Source: an uncultured beta proteobacterium
Lineage (GTDB): Bacteria; Pseudomonadota; Gammaproteobacteria; Burkholderiales; Burkholderiaceae
Assembly: GCA_903935355.1 (NCBI GenBank)
Contig: CAIZRK010000019.1
Span: forward strand, 62,001-126,000
DNA: 64,000 bases
Direction: 5' to 3'
A model generated the notes under the pieces. The model saw only the letters and a program-made list of their open reading frames with translations, ran no database searches and was not told the origin of the DNA. This document shows positions 18,523 through 28,304 of the stretch, in pieces. Position 1 is the first letter of the stretch. Every line of letters starts with the position of its first letter. The translations under genes were made by a program, and so were the position numbers.

Positions 18523-19320
18523 TTATTGGAGTTTAGCCTTAGCACGAAGCTTTTGTAACAATTCTGCAAATTTGGCTTTTTGCCAATTCTGATCTGTAGT
18601 AATCATTTGTTTTAACTGATCCTTCATTTCTTCTATGTTAGGCGCCTGTAAATCACGCACGTCATCTACTTTAATGATGTGCCAACCATATTGAGTCTTT
18701 ACAGGCTTATCGGTAATCTGGCCTTTTTTTAGCTGCACCATCGCTTTAGAAAATTCAGGTACCAGTGCCTTATCACTCACCCAGCCTAAGTCGCCGCCAT
18801 TGGGTGCTGACCCAGGATCTTTGGATTTAGCTTTAGCAATCTCTTCAAAGTTTCCGCCAGCTTTAATTTGAGCGGTGATTGCTTTTGCATCCGCCTCTTT
18901 TTCTACGAGGATGTGTTCAACGTGGTATTCCTTACCGCCAGCGTATTGAAGTTTTACTTGCTCATAGGCTGCTTTGATATCGGATTCAGCTACATCTTCT
19001 TTTTTAACATAATCTTCAAAAACTGCTGCAATTAGGACGCCTATACGAGCCTGTTCTAACTGTTCGCGCACAGACTCTTTTTGTGTGAGCCCACGATTAT
19101 TGGCCTCCTGCAGAATAAGTTCTCGTGTTACCAACATTTCACGGGCTTGGTCGCGAACTTGTGGATTATCAGGTTGGCCTGACTTTTGTACCAATTTATC
19201 TAATTGCGCCTTTGGAATGGGCTTACCATTCACAATCACTGCATTTTGGGCAAAAGCATTAGAGGTAAATAGACTAGCGCCCAAGGCGCTAACAATCAAA
19301 ATCTGTCTTGTATTAAACAT
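18523..19320 (-). CDS. Periplasmic PpiC/parvulin-type peptidyl-prolyl isomerase
   Basis: 265-residue exported foldase. A signal peptide (cleavage near SNAFAQN, residues 19-24) is followed by a SurA-like N-terminal helical region (VNGKPIPKAQLDKLVQKSGQ), a central parvulin domain (EYHVEHILVEKEADAKAI, GGDLGWVSDKALVPEFSKAM, TQYGWHIIKVDDVR) and a short helical tail. The start at 19320 puts the signal peptide at the N-terminus; a start at 19362 would bury it. It probably ends the selO-msrB-yciB-bolA-ppiC run and is closed by the terminator at 18472-18507. Confidence 0.9.
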   Translation of the reverse strand: MFNTRQILIVSALGASLFTSNAFAQNAVIVNGKPIPKAQLDKLVQKSGQPDNPQVRDQAREMLVTRELILQEANNRGLTQKESVREQLEQARIGVLIAAVFEDYVKKEDVAESDIKAAYEQVKLQYAGGKEYHVEHILVEKEADAKAITAQIKAGGNFEEIAKAKSKDPGSAPNGGDLGWVSDKALVPEFSKAMVQLKKGQITDKPVKTQYGWHIIKVDDVRDLQAPNIEEMKDQLKQMITTDQNWQKAKFAELLQKLRAKAKLQ

Positions 19321-19389
19321 GGGATGCAGGGGAGTTAGTTGATATTTGGTTAATAAATGCAATATTCATCATCTTAAAGCAAGGCCGTG

Positions 19390-19674
19390 TTAACTAGTGA
19401 TTTCACTAGGTGCTATGGCGTTAATGGTAAGGGCATGGATTGCAACAGGAAAGTGCTTATTTAATGCGCCATAGACGGCGCGGTGACGGGCTACCTTATT
19501 TAAACCCTCAAATTCTGGGGCTACGATGGTCAGATTAAAGTGACCGCCTCCAGATGCAGCCCCTGCATGTCCTGCATGAAGATGACTTTCATCGTTAATT
19601 TGTAATTGCTTAATTTGGAAGGCGTTTTGTAAATCTACCTCAAAGAGCTTAATGCGCGCTTTATTAATAGTCAT
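19390..19674 (-). CDS. bolA: BolA family protein
   Basis: 94-residue BolA/IbaG-fold protein. It has the family's SHLHAGHAGAASGGGHFNL region, with His residues that can ligate a shared iron-sulfur cluster with monothiol glutaredoxins, and the RHRAVYGAL motif. The start at 19674 overlaps the yciB stop in an ATGA, which also fits the usual N-terminus; the longer start at 19707 lies inside yciB. Confidence 0.9.
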   Translation of the reverse strand: MTINKARIKLFEVDLQNAFQIKQLQINDESHLHAGHAGAASGGGHFNLTIVAPEFEGLNKVARHRAVYGALNKHFPVAIHALTINAIAPSEITS

Positions 19675-20219
19675 TCTGTAGGATGCTCCATATGGCGACT
19701 TAACCAAACTCCTTGAAAAATCACAAACACAACCAATAAAGCGGTGCTACCAAATAGCTTGAAGTTCACCCAAGTTTCTTCTGAATACTCAAAAGCGACA
19801 TAAAGATTTAAGACGCCCATAAAAAAGAAGAATACAGCCCAAGCTAGATTTAATTGGTGCCATACTGAATGAGAGTTTTGTTCTTTTAAGGTAATTTGTT
19901 TACCCATGAGGACCTGAATCCAGTTTTTATTAAAAAACATTGCGCTAATAAACAAGGCACCAGAAAATAACCAATAGAGCGCGGTAGGCTTAAGCTGGAT
20001 GAAGGTTTTATCGTGCAAGAAAATGGTTAAACTACCAAATACCAAAATCATTACCAAGCTGATCCATTGCATGGCATCAATCTTTCGATGGCGGTAATAC
20101 ACCCACAGTATCTGAGCAATCGTAGCTATCATCGCAACGATAGTGGCAGTATAAATGTCGGCAAACTTAAATGCGACAAAGAAAAGGATGATTGGGAAAA
20201 GGTCGAATAAGAATTTCAT
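19671..20219 (-). CDS. yciB: YciB, inner-membrane septation protein A
   Basis: 182-residue membrane protein with five hydrophobic segments. It begins MKFLFDLFPIILFFVAFK, the hallmark of YciB/IspZ, and has WVYYRHRKIDAMQWISL and a C-terminal NLYVAFEYSEETWVNFK segment. YciB acts in envelope maintenance and division in enterobacteria (family knowledge). Downstream bolA is coupled by ATGA; msrB is 26 bp upstream. Confidence 0.93.
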   Translation of the reverse strand: MKFLFDLFPIILFFVAFKFADIYTATIVAMIATIAQILWVYYRHRKIDAMQWISLVMILVFGSLTIFLHDKTFIQLKPTALYWLFSGALFISAMFFNKNWIQVLMGKQITLKEQNSHSVWHQLNLAWAVFFFFMGVLNLYVAFEYSEETWVNFKLFGSTALLVVFVIFQGVWLSRHMEHPTE

Positions 20220-20245
20220 CAGGGTATTATCCAGCTATTTTGCAC

Positions 20246-20656
20246 TTACTTCTCTTTAGTGGGCTTCACATTGTTAGAAGGTTCAAATTTGAGAGACGCT
20301 GAATTAATGCAGTAACGCAAGCCCGTTGGCCGTGGGCCATCATCAAAGACATGCCCAAGATGAGCATCACAATGGGAGCAACGTACTTCAGTGCGACTCA
20401 TACCATGGGTCGTATCACGGATTTCAGTGATTGCCGCATCGTCTTCTGGTGCGTTATAGCTTGGCCACCCACATCCAGCATCAAATTTAGTAGATGAGGC
20501 AAATAGGGGGGTACCACAACAGACGCAGGTATAGCGCCCTTGATCCCAATGGTCCCAATACTCACCAGTAAATGGCCGCTCGGTCGCCGCTTCACGAGTA
20601 ACCTTAAATTGAATATCACTCAGTTCTTTTTTATATTCTGGGTCAGTTTTTTTCAT
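20246..20656 (-). CDS. msrB: Peptide-methionine (R)-S-oxide reductase MsrB
   Basis: 136-residue repair enzyme for methionine-R-sulfoxide. Two zinc-binding CxxC pairs are visible (CVCCGTPLF near 41-49 and [12 protein letters not shown] near 93-104), the catalytic Cys is in RYCINSASL near 116, and the conserved GCGWPS is present. No signal peptide, so cytosolic. It lies 31 bp after selO, another redox-linked gene. Confidence 0.95.
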   Translation of the reverse strand: MKKTDPEYKKELSDIQFKVTREAATERPFTGEYWDHWDQGRYTCVCCGTPLFASSTKFDAGCGWPSYNAPEDDAAITEIRDTTHGMSRTEVRCSHCDAHLGHVFDDGPRPTGLRYCINSASLKFEPSNNVKPTKEK

Positions 20657-20687
20657 TAGCGGCCTGAGAAGTTTGTTATAAATGGTT

Positions 20688-22154
20688 TTAAGAGGAGCAG
20701 CTCACTTCAATTGTTTGCATCTCTGGTGGTGGAGGATGTGAATAAGATTCATATTGTGCCTGTTCATCAAAGGGGTTGCTTAGAATCTTAAACAAAATGG
20801 CTACTTCTGAAAAATCATCTTGCTGTGCCTTCTCAATAGCCACTTGTGCCAAATGGTTCCGCAGAACATATTTGGGATTTGTAAGATTCATGGCCACTTT
20901 TCTTTCTTGGTCATCTCGAGCCTCAGATTGCAGTCTCAATAGGTAGTCATGTAGCCACTGCTCTATCTGCTCACGATGAATAAATTGATCTCTTAGGCGA
21001 ATTTCTTGGATTTTAGAATCTTTCTTAATCTCACTTAAGCTACGAAATGTGCTGGTGAAATCCGCTTTTGAGTTGTGCATGGCTTGCAATAGACTTTCGA
21101 TCAATTTGACATCATTTTCATCTTCAGACCTTAAGCCCAATTTGCTTCTAAATAATTGCTGCCATTCTTGGGCATAAAGGATTGGAAAATCCTTCAATAC
21201 AGAGTTCAAAAGAGCTTGGGACTCCTCCTCAGAATGATCAATCTCCATTAAAGGAATCATTGCGCTAGCTAGGCATGTCATATTCCAATACATAATTTGT
21301 GGTTGGCGATGGTAGGCATAACGTCCCGCATGATCACTATGATTACAAATATGATCGATCTGAAACTGATCTATAAATCCAAAGGGGCCATAGTCGATAG
21401 TCAGGCCTAAAGCGCTAATGTTGTCACTATTTAGAACCCCATGGCAAAACCCAACTGCTTGCCAATGGGCGACCAATTTGGCATTACTAGAGCAGATTGC
21501 TCTAAAGAGCTCTAAAAAAGGCTCCTTGGTATTTAAGCATTGAGGGTAGTGGTATTTAATGAGCATTTCTGCTAACTCTTTTAAGCGTGCACTGTTTTGG
21601 AGAGATGCAAAGTGCTCGAAGTGTCCGATACGAATAAAGCTAGGTGCAAGGCGCGAACAAACGGCAGCAGTTTCCATTTTTTCTCGTCTGACTGATTGCT
21701 TAGAGCCGATAACCGATAGAGCGCGGCTAGTGGGTATCCCCAAAGAATGCATTGCTTCACTACAGAGAAATTCTCGAATAGATGAGCGTAATACTGCTCG
21801 ACCGTCCCCCATTCGAGAATAATGGGTTATTCCAGCCCCCTTTAATTGGATTTCTTGTCCTTGGATCTCACCTAACAAGATCGCACGACCATCCCCTAAT
21901 TGACCAGCCCAAACGCCAAATTGATGACCACTATAGGCTGTAGCAACAGGGTGATCAAAATGAATTTGGTCTACTTTTAGGCAATTTCCAGCCAATAAAT
22001 CCAACCAAGCCTCATCTGCAGGAAGTTTGCTTGAATTGAGTTCTAAGCCAATTAGATTTGCTGCTGATGGAGAAATCGCTACCCAATAAGGTAGGGGAAG
22101 GGGGGTCGGGGGGGTAGGTTGACAAGCATCATCACCGCGTAAGGTATAGGCCAT
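20688..22154 (-). CDS. selO: SelO (YdiU), protein adenylyltransferase
   Basis: 488-residue pseudokinase-fold enzyme that transfers AMP to protein Ser/Thr/Tyr. Motifs: [52 protein letters not shown] and [11 protein letters not shown]. The C-terminus is EVSCSS, with Cys third from the end, exactly where the animal protein has selenocysteine. Head of the selO-msrB-yciB-bolA-ppiC run. It diverges from the thioesterase gene at 22212. Confidence 0.94.
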   Translation of the reverse strand: MAYTLRGDDACQPTPPTPLPLPYWVAISPSAANLIGLELNSSKLPADEAWLDLLAGNCLKVDQIHFDHPVATAYSGHQFGVWAGQLGDGRAILLGEIQGQEIQLKGAGITHYSRMGDGRAVLRSSIREFLCSEAMHSLGIPTSRALSVIGSKQSVRREKMETAAVCSRLAPSFIRIGHFEHFASLQNSARLKELAEMLIKYHYPQCLNTKEPFLELFRAICSSNAKLVAHWQAVGFCHGVLNSDNISALGLTIDYGPFGFIDQFQIDHICNHSDHAGRYAYHRQPQIMYWNMTCLASAMIPLMEIDHSEEESQALLNSVLKDFPILYAQEWQQLFRSKLGLRSEDENDVKLIESLLQAMHNSKADFTSTFRSLSEIKKDSKIQEIRLRDQFIHREQIEQWLHDYLLRLQSEARDDQERKVAMNLTNPKYVLRNHLAQVAIEKAQQDDFSEVAILFKILSNPFDEQAQYESYSHPPPPEMQTIEVSCSS

Positions 22155-22211
22155 AGTATTGGTATTCTAGGAGGAATTCACAACTGTCACACAAGCCACT
22201 AAAATAAGCCG

Positions 22212-22694
22212 ATGACAAATAAAGTACAGCTCAATGCTTCCACCCAGCTAGCCAATCTTGGTGAAGAACTCAATGTCCCCTTTTTAAAGCTCTTAGGTGT
22301 TCGTTTTCTGAGTGCAGAAATGGGCAAAGGCGAAATTCTGTTAGCTCTTAAGCCTGAACATACCAATACATGGAATGTTGCTCATGGTGGGGTATTGTTA
22401 ACGCTGATGGACGTAGCAATGGCAGTTGCTGCGCGATCTGGTGATCCTGGGGATCGCAGCGTAGTCACTATTGAAATGAAAAACAACTTTATGCAAGCAG
22501 CTAGTGGTATTTTGCGGGTGAAAGCCGATACAGTCCGTCGCACTGCAACGATGGCTTTTTGTGAGGCAAAGCTTTATAACGATCAGGGCGAGATCTGCTG
22601 CATGGCAACGGGGACTTTTCAATTTTTGCGACGTTTAGCTACAAAGAATGCGGATGGCAAACGTATGATCCATGATGATCAGCGAACTGAATAG
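22212..22694 (+). CDS. PaaI-family hotdog thioesterase
   Basis: 160-residue hotdog protein of the PaaI/YdiI-like group. The core shows TNTWNVAHGGVLLTLMDVAMAVAARS near 53-78, with the HGG and the acidic Asp typical of the family, then VTIEMKNNFMQAASG. It would hydrolyse an acyl-CoA of unknown chain. It stands alone between two divergent/convergent neighbours. Confidence 0.85.
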   Translation: MTNKVQLNASTQLANLGEELNVPFLKLLGVRFLSAEMGKGEILLALKPEHTNTWNVAHGGVLLTLMDVAMAVAARSGDPGDRSVVTIEMKNNFMQAASGILRVKADTVRRTATMAFCEAKLYNDQGEICCMATGTFQFLRRLATKNADGKRMIHDDQRTE

Positions 22695-22724
22695 GGGTCA
22701 GCAGTAAAAAATAAGAATAAAGTA

Positions 22725-23570
22725 TTAAATGGCTGGCGTAGCCGTTAATTCTCCAGTCACCACATCATGGCCAACAGTACCACTGGCATCGAAGCGGCGC
22801 TCAACCATTTCGAAATTACCATCTTTTCTTACTCGTAAAATAGTGCTCGAGCGTGTCCCATAAGAAGCTGTTTTAATAAATGTTGCAGAGAGGGCCTTCT
22901 CCCACTCCTTATTAACGCCTGTATTCGGCAATTCTTGGGGGCTGGCCTCGTGGGTATCAGCCAAGATGCGAAGATAGTGATCGGCGTTTTTTAGCTCCCC
23001 ACTATCCATAGCCAATGTTTGGGCAAAGGCAGCTACCCGGTGATTTACTTTTGGCCACGGTGTATCTAATAGGGCATTAGAAACTCCATAGACACCAGGG
23101 CTTAATGCTTGCTCTGGAAATACTTTACGAGGACGGATATTTTGACCCATCATTAGGCGGTTGCTAACCCAGTGCATTTCGGCATTTTCTGGATCACTCA
23201 GGTCGGTCATTAACAAATTAAACCCATTGTATTGCTCAAAACGCTTAGCATTTTCTATGATGAACTGTTGTGGCTTATGCTTGCCAATGAGGTATTGCAA
23301 GGATAGCTCACCCCGTGTTCTTGCATCAGGGTTCTTCTCACTAGGAGCTCTAACATTAGTTAAGGCCGCAAAGCGACCAGTCTTAGTAAATCCAAACCAA
23401 GTGCCTGGGCTTCCTAATACATCAGCTCGATCTTTACCGGCGAGTACATCGGGATGATCATCCCACCAAGTCATTCCTTCTGTATCACGGTCATAAAATT
23501 CATCGCGATTGGCGACCACCACCAAAGGATAGTCTGGGTGAGATTTCCAAGCGAAAAGAATGAGGCACAT
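22725..23570 (-). CDS. NRDE-family (TANGO2-like) protein
   Basis: 281 residues from MCLILFAWK. The NRDE motif (VVANRDEFYDR) appears near 18-28, with typical GTWFGFTKTGRFAALTN and RSSTILRV segments. Start 23570 is preferred because Cys2, exposed after Met removal, is the predicted N-terminal nucleophile of this Ntn-hydrolase-like family; a start at 23582 would bury it. Function unknown; the eukaryotic relative affects haem and lipid metabolism. It follows ygfZ by 28 bp. Confidence 0.88.
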   Translation of the reverse strand: MCLILFAWKSHPDYPLVVVANRDEFYDRDTEGMTWWDDHPDVLAGKDRADVLGSPGTWFGFTKTGRFAALTNVRAPSEKNPDARTRGELSLQYLIGKHKPQQFIIENAKRFEQYNGFNLLMTDLSDPENAEMHWVSNRLMMGQNIRPRKVFPEQALSPGVYGVSNALLDTPWPKVNHRVAAFAQTLAMDSGELKNADHYLRILADTHEASPQELPNTGVNKEWEKALSATFIKTASYGTRSSTILRVRKDGNFEMVERRFDASGTVGHDVVTGELTATPAI

Positions 23571-23598
23571 GGTGAATATCAAAAACTGGTTTAAGCAG

Positions 23599-24603
23599 TT
23601 AAATTTCCAATAAAGAGTAGGGCAATAAGTCTATTTTTAACACAGGGCCTTCACTATTGCCTAGATGAATTTGTCCCTCCTCTAAAGCATCCAATTTACA
23701 TTCGATCTGAAGATCGATTCTATTGGGCTCTACTGGGTTTGGAGAGGCTAAGACGACCATTCCTGCTGGTTGGTTTGGGTCCTTAGAATGAAATAAATCC
23801 ACCCCTGGGTGACAATTTTGGATGGTGTCTAGATTTTGCTCAAGGTGAGCCAATTGCAAACGTCGCTTTACCGCCCCACGGTACTGACTTCGAGCCACGA
23901 TTTCTTGACCTGGGTAACATCCTTTTTTAAAATCGACACCCATAACGGATTCAAAGTTAATCATTTGTGGTACAAACTGCTCTTGAGTAGCTTGAACAAT
24001 CCTTGGAATTGCACTTAAGACCTCTAGCGAGTTCCATTGTTCAAGCTTGTCTGCCGTAGTAGTTCGTGCAGACTCAATTTTTTTATGAGCGATGAGAATA
24101 CGCCCATAAGACTCATCATTCACCAGGACATCGGGCATGCGAAGTGCTAGATCAGTAGATTGAATTGTTAAAGAATTCATATGAGCGCTTACGCCATAAG
24201 CACCTGTCACCTGCCACTCGCTAGAGACATTAGTTACTTTTACTTTTGATCGAAGTACATACATCGATAATCGTTTGGCTGTAGTAGCAGCAATATCTTG
24301 TGAAATAAATAAGGCAAAGCGATCTTCGGCGGTTTCTTCATTTGGAAACAAAGCCACCCAAGCACTTGCCAGTAATCTTCCTTTAGGGTTGCAATAACCC
24401 ACCAGCCTCACTGCTGAATAATCTCTTGCAATATTGCCGGTTTTTATACTTTTCAGACCCAAAACAGAATTACTAAGTTGATTTTGAAGGAGGGTTGCTG
24501 CATCAGCCCCCTCAACCAATATTAGACCCCATTGAGGTAGGTAGGAGGAGTCGGCAAGAGGAATAGAGGTTGGCACTAAGGGATTTTCTGTGAGAATTGT
24601 CAT
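23599..24603 (-). CDS. ygfZ: YgfZ/GcvT-like folate-binding protein
   Basis: 334-residue tetrahydrofolate-binding protein that helps repair or assemble iron-sulfur enzymes. The diagnostic motif KKGCYPGQEIVARSQYRG is near 228-245, with its conserved Cys; the N-terminus has GADAATLLQNQLSN. Its ATG (24603-24601) interlocks with a possible mltG ATG in a CATG. Downstream NRDE gene is likely co-transcribed. Confidence 0.9.
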   Translation of the reverse strand: MTILTENPLVPTSIPLADSSYLPQWGLILVEGADAATLLQNQLSNSVLGLKSIKTGNIARDYSAVRLVGYCNPKGRLLASAWVALFPNEETAEDRFALFISQDIAATTAKRLSMYVLRSKVKVTNVSSEWQVTGAYGVSAHMNSLTIQSTDLALRMPDVLVNDESYGRILIAHKKIESARTTTADKLEQWNSLEVLSAIPRIVQATQEQFVPQMINFESVMGVDFKKGCYPGQEIVARSQYRGAVKRRLQLAHLEQNLDTIQNCHPGVDLFHSKDPNQPAGMVVLASPNPVEPNRIDLQIECKLDALEEGQIHLGNSEGPVLKIDLLPYSLLEI

Positions 24604-25693
24604 GAGCTTTTATCATAGCCTGATGCGTAGAAAATTTCAGGGAATCAATTTATTCAATAAAAAGACTAAACGAAGCCGCGCTCAATCCTTTTTTCTTTGG
24701 GCAATAGTCGCCTTAGCCTTAATTTATTGCGTCATCTTTTTATGGCCGGTAACACCATCAAACTCAAATACTGTGGACAACACGAGCTTTAAAGTCAAGA
24801 TTAATCCTCAATCGAGTTTAGCTAGCGTGGGTCAACAATTATCCGAGCAAGGTGTGAATATCTCTCCTTTGGCGCTACAGATATCCGCACGGGCTTTGTT
24901 TGTTGGCACTAAATTAAAGCCGGGGACATATATGCTACCCTTACGGACTAGTGTTGGAAAGATTTTGTTGCAAATTGCCCGGGGGGATCGAGTCAGAGAA
25001 AGTATTGCGATTATTCCTGGTATGACAATCTGGCAGGTGCGTGCATTGATTGATGCGCATCCTGCATTGATCCATCAAACTAAGGGCATCAGCTCCAAGC
25101 AGCTTTTGCAGGCAATCAACCTCGCTTACCCTAGTGATGAGGGCTTATTTTTTCCCGATACCTATATCTTTGACCCAGATGAGCCAGACGTCAATATTTA
25201 TCGGCGAGCCTCGCAAGCTATGCAAAAGCAACTCGGAATCGTATGGGAGCAAAGAGATTCTAATGGTCCTTTGAAAACCCCTTATCAGTTACTGACTTTA
25301 GCTTCTATTGTTGAAAAGGAAACTGGCCGAGCTAGTGATCGTGGGTTGGTATCAGCTGTGTTCATTAATAGACTGAATAAAAATATGCCATTACAAACTG
25401 ATCCGACGGTAATTTATGGGATAGGGCCGCAATTTAATGGGAATCTACGAAAAGCCGACTTACGTAAAGACAGTCCCTACAATACTTATATGCGTAAAGG
25501 ATTACCTCCATCACCTATTGCTATGCCAAGCCGAGAATCGCTATTGGCTACTGCTCATCCAGAGAAAAGTGATGCTCTCTATTTTGTTGCCAGAGGCGAT
25601 GGTACTAGCCATTTCTCAAAAAACTTAAATGAACATGAAGGTGCCGTAAACCGCTACCAACGTAAACCCGCTTCTATCAACAAACCCCAATAA
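24602..25693 (+). CDS. mltG: MltG, endolytic murein transglycosylase
   Basis: 363-residue single-pass membrane protein that cuts nascent glycan strands near lipid II. A transmembrane helix lies near residues 30-50 ([19 protein letters not shown]), then a LysM-like region, then the YceG catalytic domain with Glu in [20 protein letters not shown], and [26 protein letters not shown]. The start is uncertain (24590, 24602 or 24623), and the two upstream ones collide with the ygfZ start. First gene of mltG-tmk-holB-tatD-ankyrin. Confidence 0.9.
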   Translation: MSFYHSLMRRKFQGINLFNKKTKRSRAQSFFLWAIVALALIYCVIFLWPVTPSNSNTVDNTSFKVKINPQSSLASVGQQLSEQGVNISPLALQISARALFVGTKLKPGTYMLPLRTSVGKILLQIARGDRVRESIAIIPGMTIWQVRALIDAHPALIHQTKGISSKQLLQAINLAYPSDEGLFFPDTYIFDPDEPDVNIYRRASQAMQKQLGIVWEQRDSNGPLKTPYQLLTLASIVEKETGRASDRGLVSAVFINRLNKNMPLQTDPTVIYGIGPQFNGNLRKADLRKDSPYNTYMRKGLPPSPIAMPSRESLLATAHPEKSDALYFVARGDGTSHFSKNLNEHEGAVNRYQRKPASINKPQ

Positions 25694-25704
25694 ATCAATT
25701 GACT

Positions 25705-26352
25705 ATGACCACCTTATACCAAGGATACCCCGGATATTTTATTAGTTTTGAAGGCATCGATGGCGCCGGAAAGAGTACCCACATAGAGGCTTTTTGCCAA
25801 CTCATGAAAGAGCGTCACCCTGCCAGAGATATTGTTATTACTAGAGAGCCTGGTGGCACTGTTTTAGGCGAGCAACTACGAGGCATGGTCTTGAATACCC
25901 CCATGAATTTAGAGACTGAAGCTTTACTTATGTTTGCTGGTCGTCGTGAACATATTGCGCAAGTTATAGAGCCTGCACTTAAAGCGGGAAAGGTAGTAGT
26001 TTCTGATCGATTCACTGATGCTAGCTTTGCTTACCAAGGAGGAGGGCGGGGCTTAAGTTTGGATAAGTTAAATCAATTAGAGAGCTGGGTGCAAAGTCGT
26101 CCTAATGGTTCATTGCTACAACCCAATCTCACTATCTTGTTCGATTTACCAGGTGAAATAGCCCAAGCACGCCGCTCCAAAGCGCGTATGCCAGATAAAT
26201 TTGAACAAATGGATCTTCAATTTTTTGAAAAGGTCCGCCAAGAATATTTACGTCGTGCTAAAGCTGATCCACAGCGCTTTCATCTAGTGGATGCAGCCCG
26301 AACACCAGAAGTAATCTGGAGCGATTTACAGTCTCTTGAGATCGATATCTAA
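25705..26352 (+). CDS. tmk: Thymidylate kinase
   Basis: 215-residue dTMP kinase. P-loop [12 protein letters not shown] near 14-25, DRx motif in [18 protein letters not shown] and the TREPGGT substrate loop are all present. The ATG at 25705 was preferred over a TTG two codons upstream. The stop codon abuts the holB ATG directly, so translation is coupled, the usual tmk-holB arrangement. Confidence 0.95.
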   Translation: MTTLYQGYPGYFISFEGIDGAGKSTHIEAFCQLMKERHPARDIVITREPGGTVLGEQLRGMVLNTPMNLETEALLMFAGRREHIAQVIEPALKAGKVVVSDRFTDASFAYQGGGRGLSLDKLNQLESWVQSRPNGSLLQPNLTILFDLPGEIAQARRSKARMPDKFEQMDLQFFEKVRQEYLRRAKADPQRFHLVDAARTPEVIWSDLQSLEIDI

Positions 26353-27504
26353 ATGAATCAAGTGATGCTTTCTGAAGATGCTCAATCCCAGATTGCGCCT
26401 TGGCTTAAGCCCTTGTGGAATGGGTTTGATCTCAATGCCTTTCCGAGTGCAGTTTTAATTTATGGCCAGGCCGGTATTGGCAAGTTCGAATTTGCGATCA
26501 CTTTAGCCAAAGCACTGATTTGTGAAAGCACTCAGGGTAAGCAATCTAAACCATGCAATCGTTGCGATGCATGCCATTGGTTTGACTCGGGTAATCATCC
26601 AGACTTCATTGCTTTAGTCCCTGAAACGCATCGTAAATTCTTACCCCATGGAGATTTTGAGAATGATGTAGATGTATCTAAAAAAAGTAAGGTCAGTCAA
26701 GCAGATAGCGATGGCGAGCCAGCCGAGAAAAAAGAAAAGAAAATTATTTCTATCGAAGAAACCCGTAGCGCTATAGAGGGGCTTTCGATAGGCTCGCATC
26801 GCGGCGGTAACCGAGTCATTTTGGTTTATCCATTAGAAATGTTGAGATCAGACTCAGCAAATACCTTACTTAAATCACTTGAAGAAACGCCTAGTAACAC
26901 CATTTTCATTTTGCTAGCCGATCGATTAGACCATGTACTTCCAACGATTCGCTCTCGCTGTCGTTTAATCTCAGCCCCACGCCCAGATCGCACTTTAGGG
27001 CTTGCATGGCTACAAGACCAGTTACCACGTTTTGCAGGTATAAAAGTAGCGCCAGCTGAGATTGAATCTGTTTACGATGAGCAGGGTGGGGCACCTTATG
27101 ATGTATTGGCGTCTTTAGTTGCTCGCCATAATAAAGATGAAAAGGACGAACTTACAATTTCGCTGCAGGCTTCTCGATATTTATTGCAATCGATGGCTCT
27201 AGGACCACGTATCAATTGGCTAGAGGCCGCTGAAAAGACCTCAAAAGCTCGCTATTCAGTGTTGTTGGCAACCATGCAACGTTGGGTATCTGATCTTCAG
27301 AGCGTGATGCAAGAGGGAATGCCGCGTTACTACCCAAAACATGAGTTGACTATTCATGGTTTGGCTCAGCAGGCACGCCTTGCTAAATTACTGCACTTTT
27401 GGATGATGCTCATCCAATCTCGACGCCATGAGAGCCATCCCTTGGCTACCAGAATTCAGATAGAAGCCTTGCTTTCTCAATACCAACAGATATTTGAAGA
27501 TTAA
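26353..27504 (+). CDS. holB: DNA polymerase III subunit delta'
   Basis: 383-residue clamp-loader subunit. It has the degenerate P-loop YGQAGIGKFEFA near 37-48, the zinc-binding Cys cluster CNRCDACHW near 70-78, the arginine-rich SRC motif TIRSRCRLI and an insert of charged residues (KKEKKI) near 125. Length slightly above the E. coli protein because of that insert. It starts directly at the tmk stop. Confidence 0.93.
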   Translation: MNQVMLSEDAQSQIAPWLKPLWNGFDLNAFPSAVLIYGQAGIGKFEFAITLAKALICESTQGKQSKPCNRCDACHWFDSGNHPDFIALVPETHRKFLPHGDFENDVDVSKKSKVSQADSDGEPAEKKEKKIISIEETRSAIEGLSIGSHRGGNRVILVYPLEMLRSDSANTLLKSLEETPSNTIFILLADRLDHVLPTIRSRCRLISAPRPDRTLGLAWLQDQLPRFAGIKVAPAEIESVYDEQGGAPYDVLASLVARHNKDEKDELTISLQASRYLLQSMALGPRINWLEAAEKTSKARYSVLLATMQRWVSDLQSVMQEGMPRYYPKHELTIHGLAQQARLAKLLHFWMMLIQSRRHESHPLATRIQIEALLSQYQQIFED

Positions 27505-27515
27505 AATAGCGCGTC

Positions 27516-28304
27516 ATGTATATAGACTCGCATTGTCACCTCGACTTTCCTCAATATCAGAACCGTTTACCAGAGGTTTTAGCTAATATGGCTGCCTGTA
27601 AGGTGAGTCATGCCCTGTGCATTTCGGTTGATATCCCTGATTTTCCGAAGGTCCTGAAATTAGCTCAAGATCATCCCCATTTATTTGCTTCGGTAGGCGT
27701 GCATCCTGATTATGAAGACACCTTGGAGCCCAGCCTTGAATTTCTAGTTCAGCAGGCAAAGCATCCCAAGATCATTGCTATCGGTGAAACTGGGCTTGAT
27801 TACTACCGTATGGGTGATCGCAGCTATGAATCTATGGAATGGCAAAGAGAACGTTTTAGAACCCATATTAGAGCAGCTCTTGCCTCTCAGAAGCCCTTGA
27901 TTGTTCATACTCGTTCCGCCTCTGTTGATACACTCAGAATCCTCAGGGAAGAGGGCGCTGATCAAATTGGTGGGGTGATGCATTGTTTTACTGAAAGTAC
28001 CGAGGTAGCAATTGCCGCTATGGAAATGGGCTTTTTTATCTCCTTTTCTGGCATAGTGACCTTTAAGAGTGCTAAAGATCTTCAGGAGACCTGTAGACAA
28101 GTTCCTTTAGACCGGATGCTAATTGAGACTGATTCACCATACTTGGCACCGATTCCATATCGAGGTAAAACGAACGAGCCTGCGTGGGTCTCTAAAGTTG
28201 GGGAATTTATTGCTGATTTAAAAGGTGTACCAGTTGAACGCCTAGCAGAGCAGACTACAAATAATTTTTTTCAATGTTTTCAAATAAATAGAGATTTTTC
28301 ATGA
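27516..28304 (+). CDS. tatD: TatD-family metal-dependent hydrolase
   Basis: 262-residue TIM-barrel nuclease-like hydrolase. Metal ligands visible: DSHCHLDF at 4-11, GETGLDYYR near 91-99, HTRSA, MHCFTES and ETDSPYLAPIPYRGKTNEPAWV. Position after tmk-holB is the classical place for ycfH-type tatD. Its stop overlaps the next start in ATGA. Confidence 0.93.
   Translation: MYIDSHCHLDFPQYQNRLPEVLANMAACKVSHALCISVDIPDFPKVLKLAQDHPHLFASVGVHPDYEDTLEPSLEFLVQQAKHPKIIAIGETGLDYYRMGDRSYESMEWQRERFRTHIRAALASQKPLIVHTRSASVDTLRILREEGADQIGGVMHCFTESTEVAIAAMEMGFFISFSGIVTFKSAKDLQETCRQVPLDRMLIETDSPYLAPIPYRGKTNEPAWVSKVGEFIADLKGVPVERLAEQTTNNFFQCFQINRDFS

Noticed and set aside
27744-28100. 118-residue ORF antisense to tatD
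   Set aside because: Lies wholly within tatD, which has all its metal motifs.
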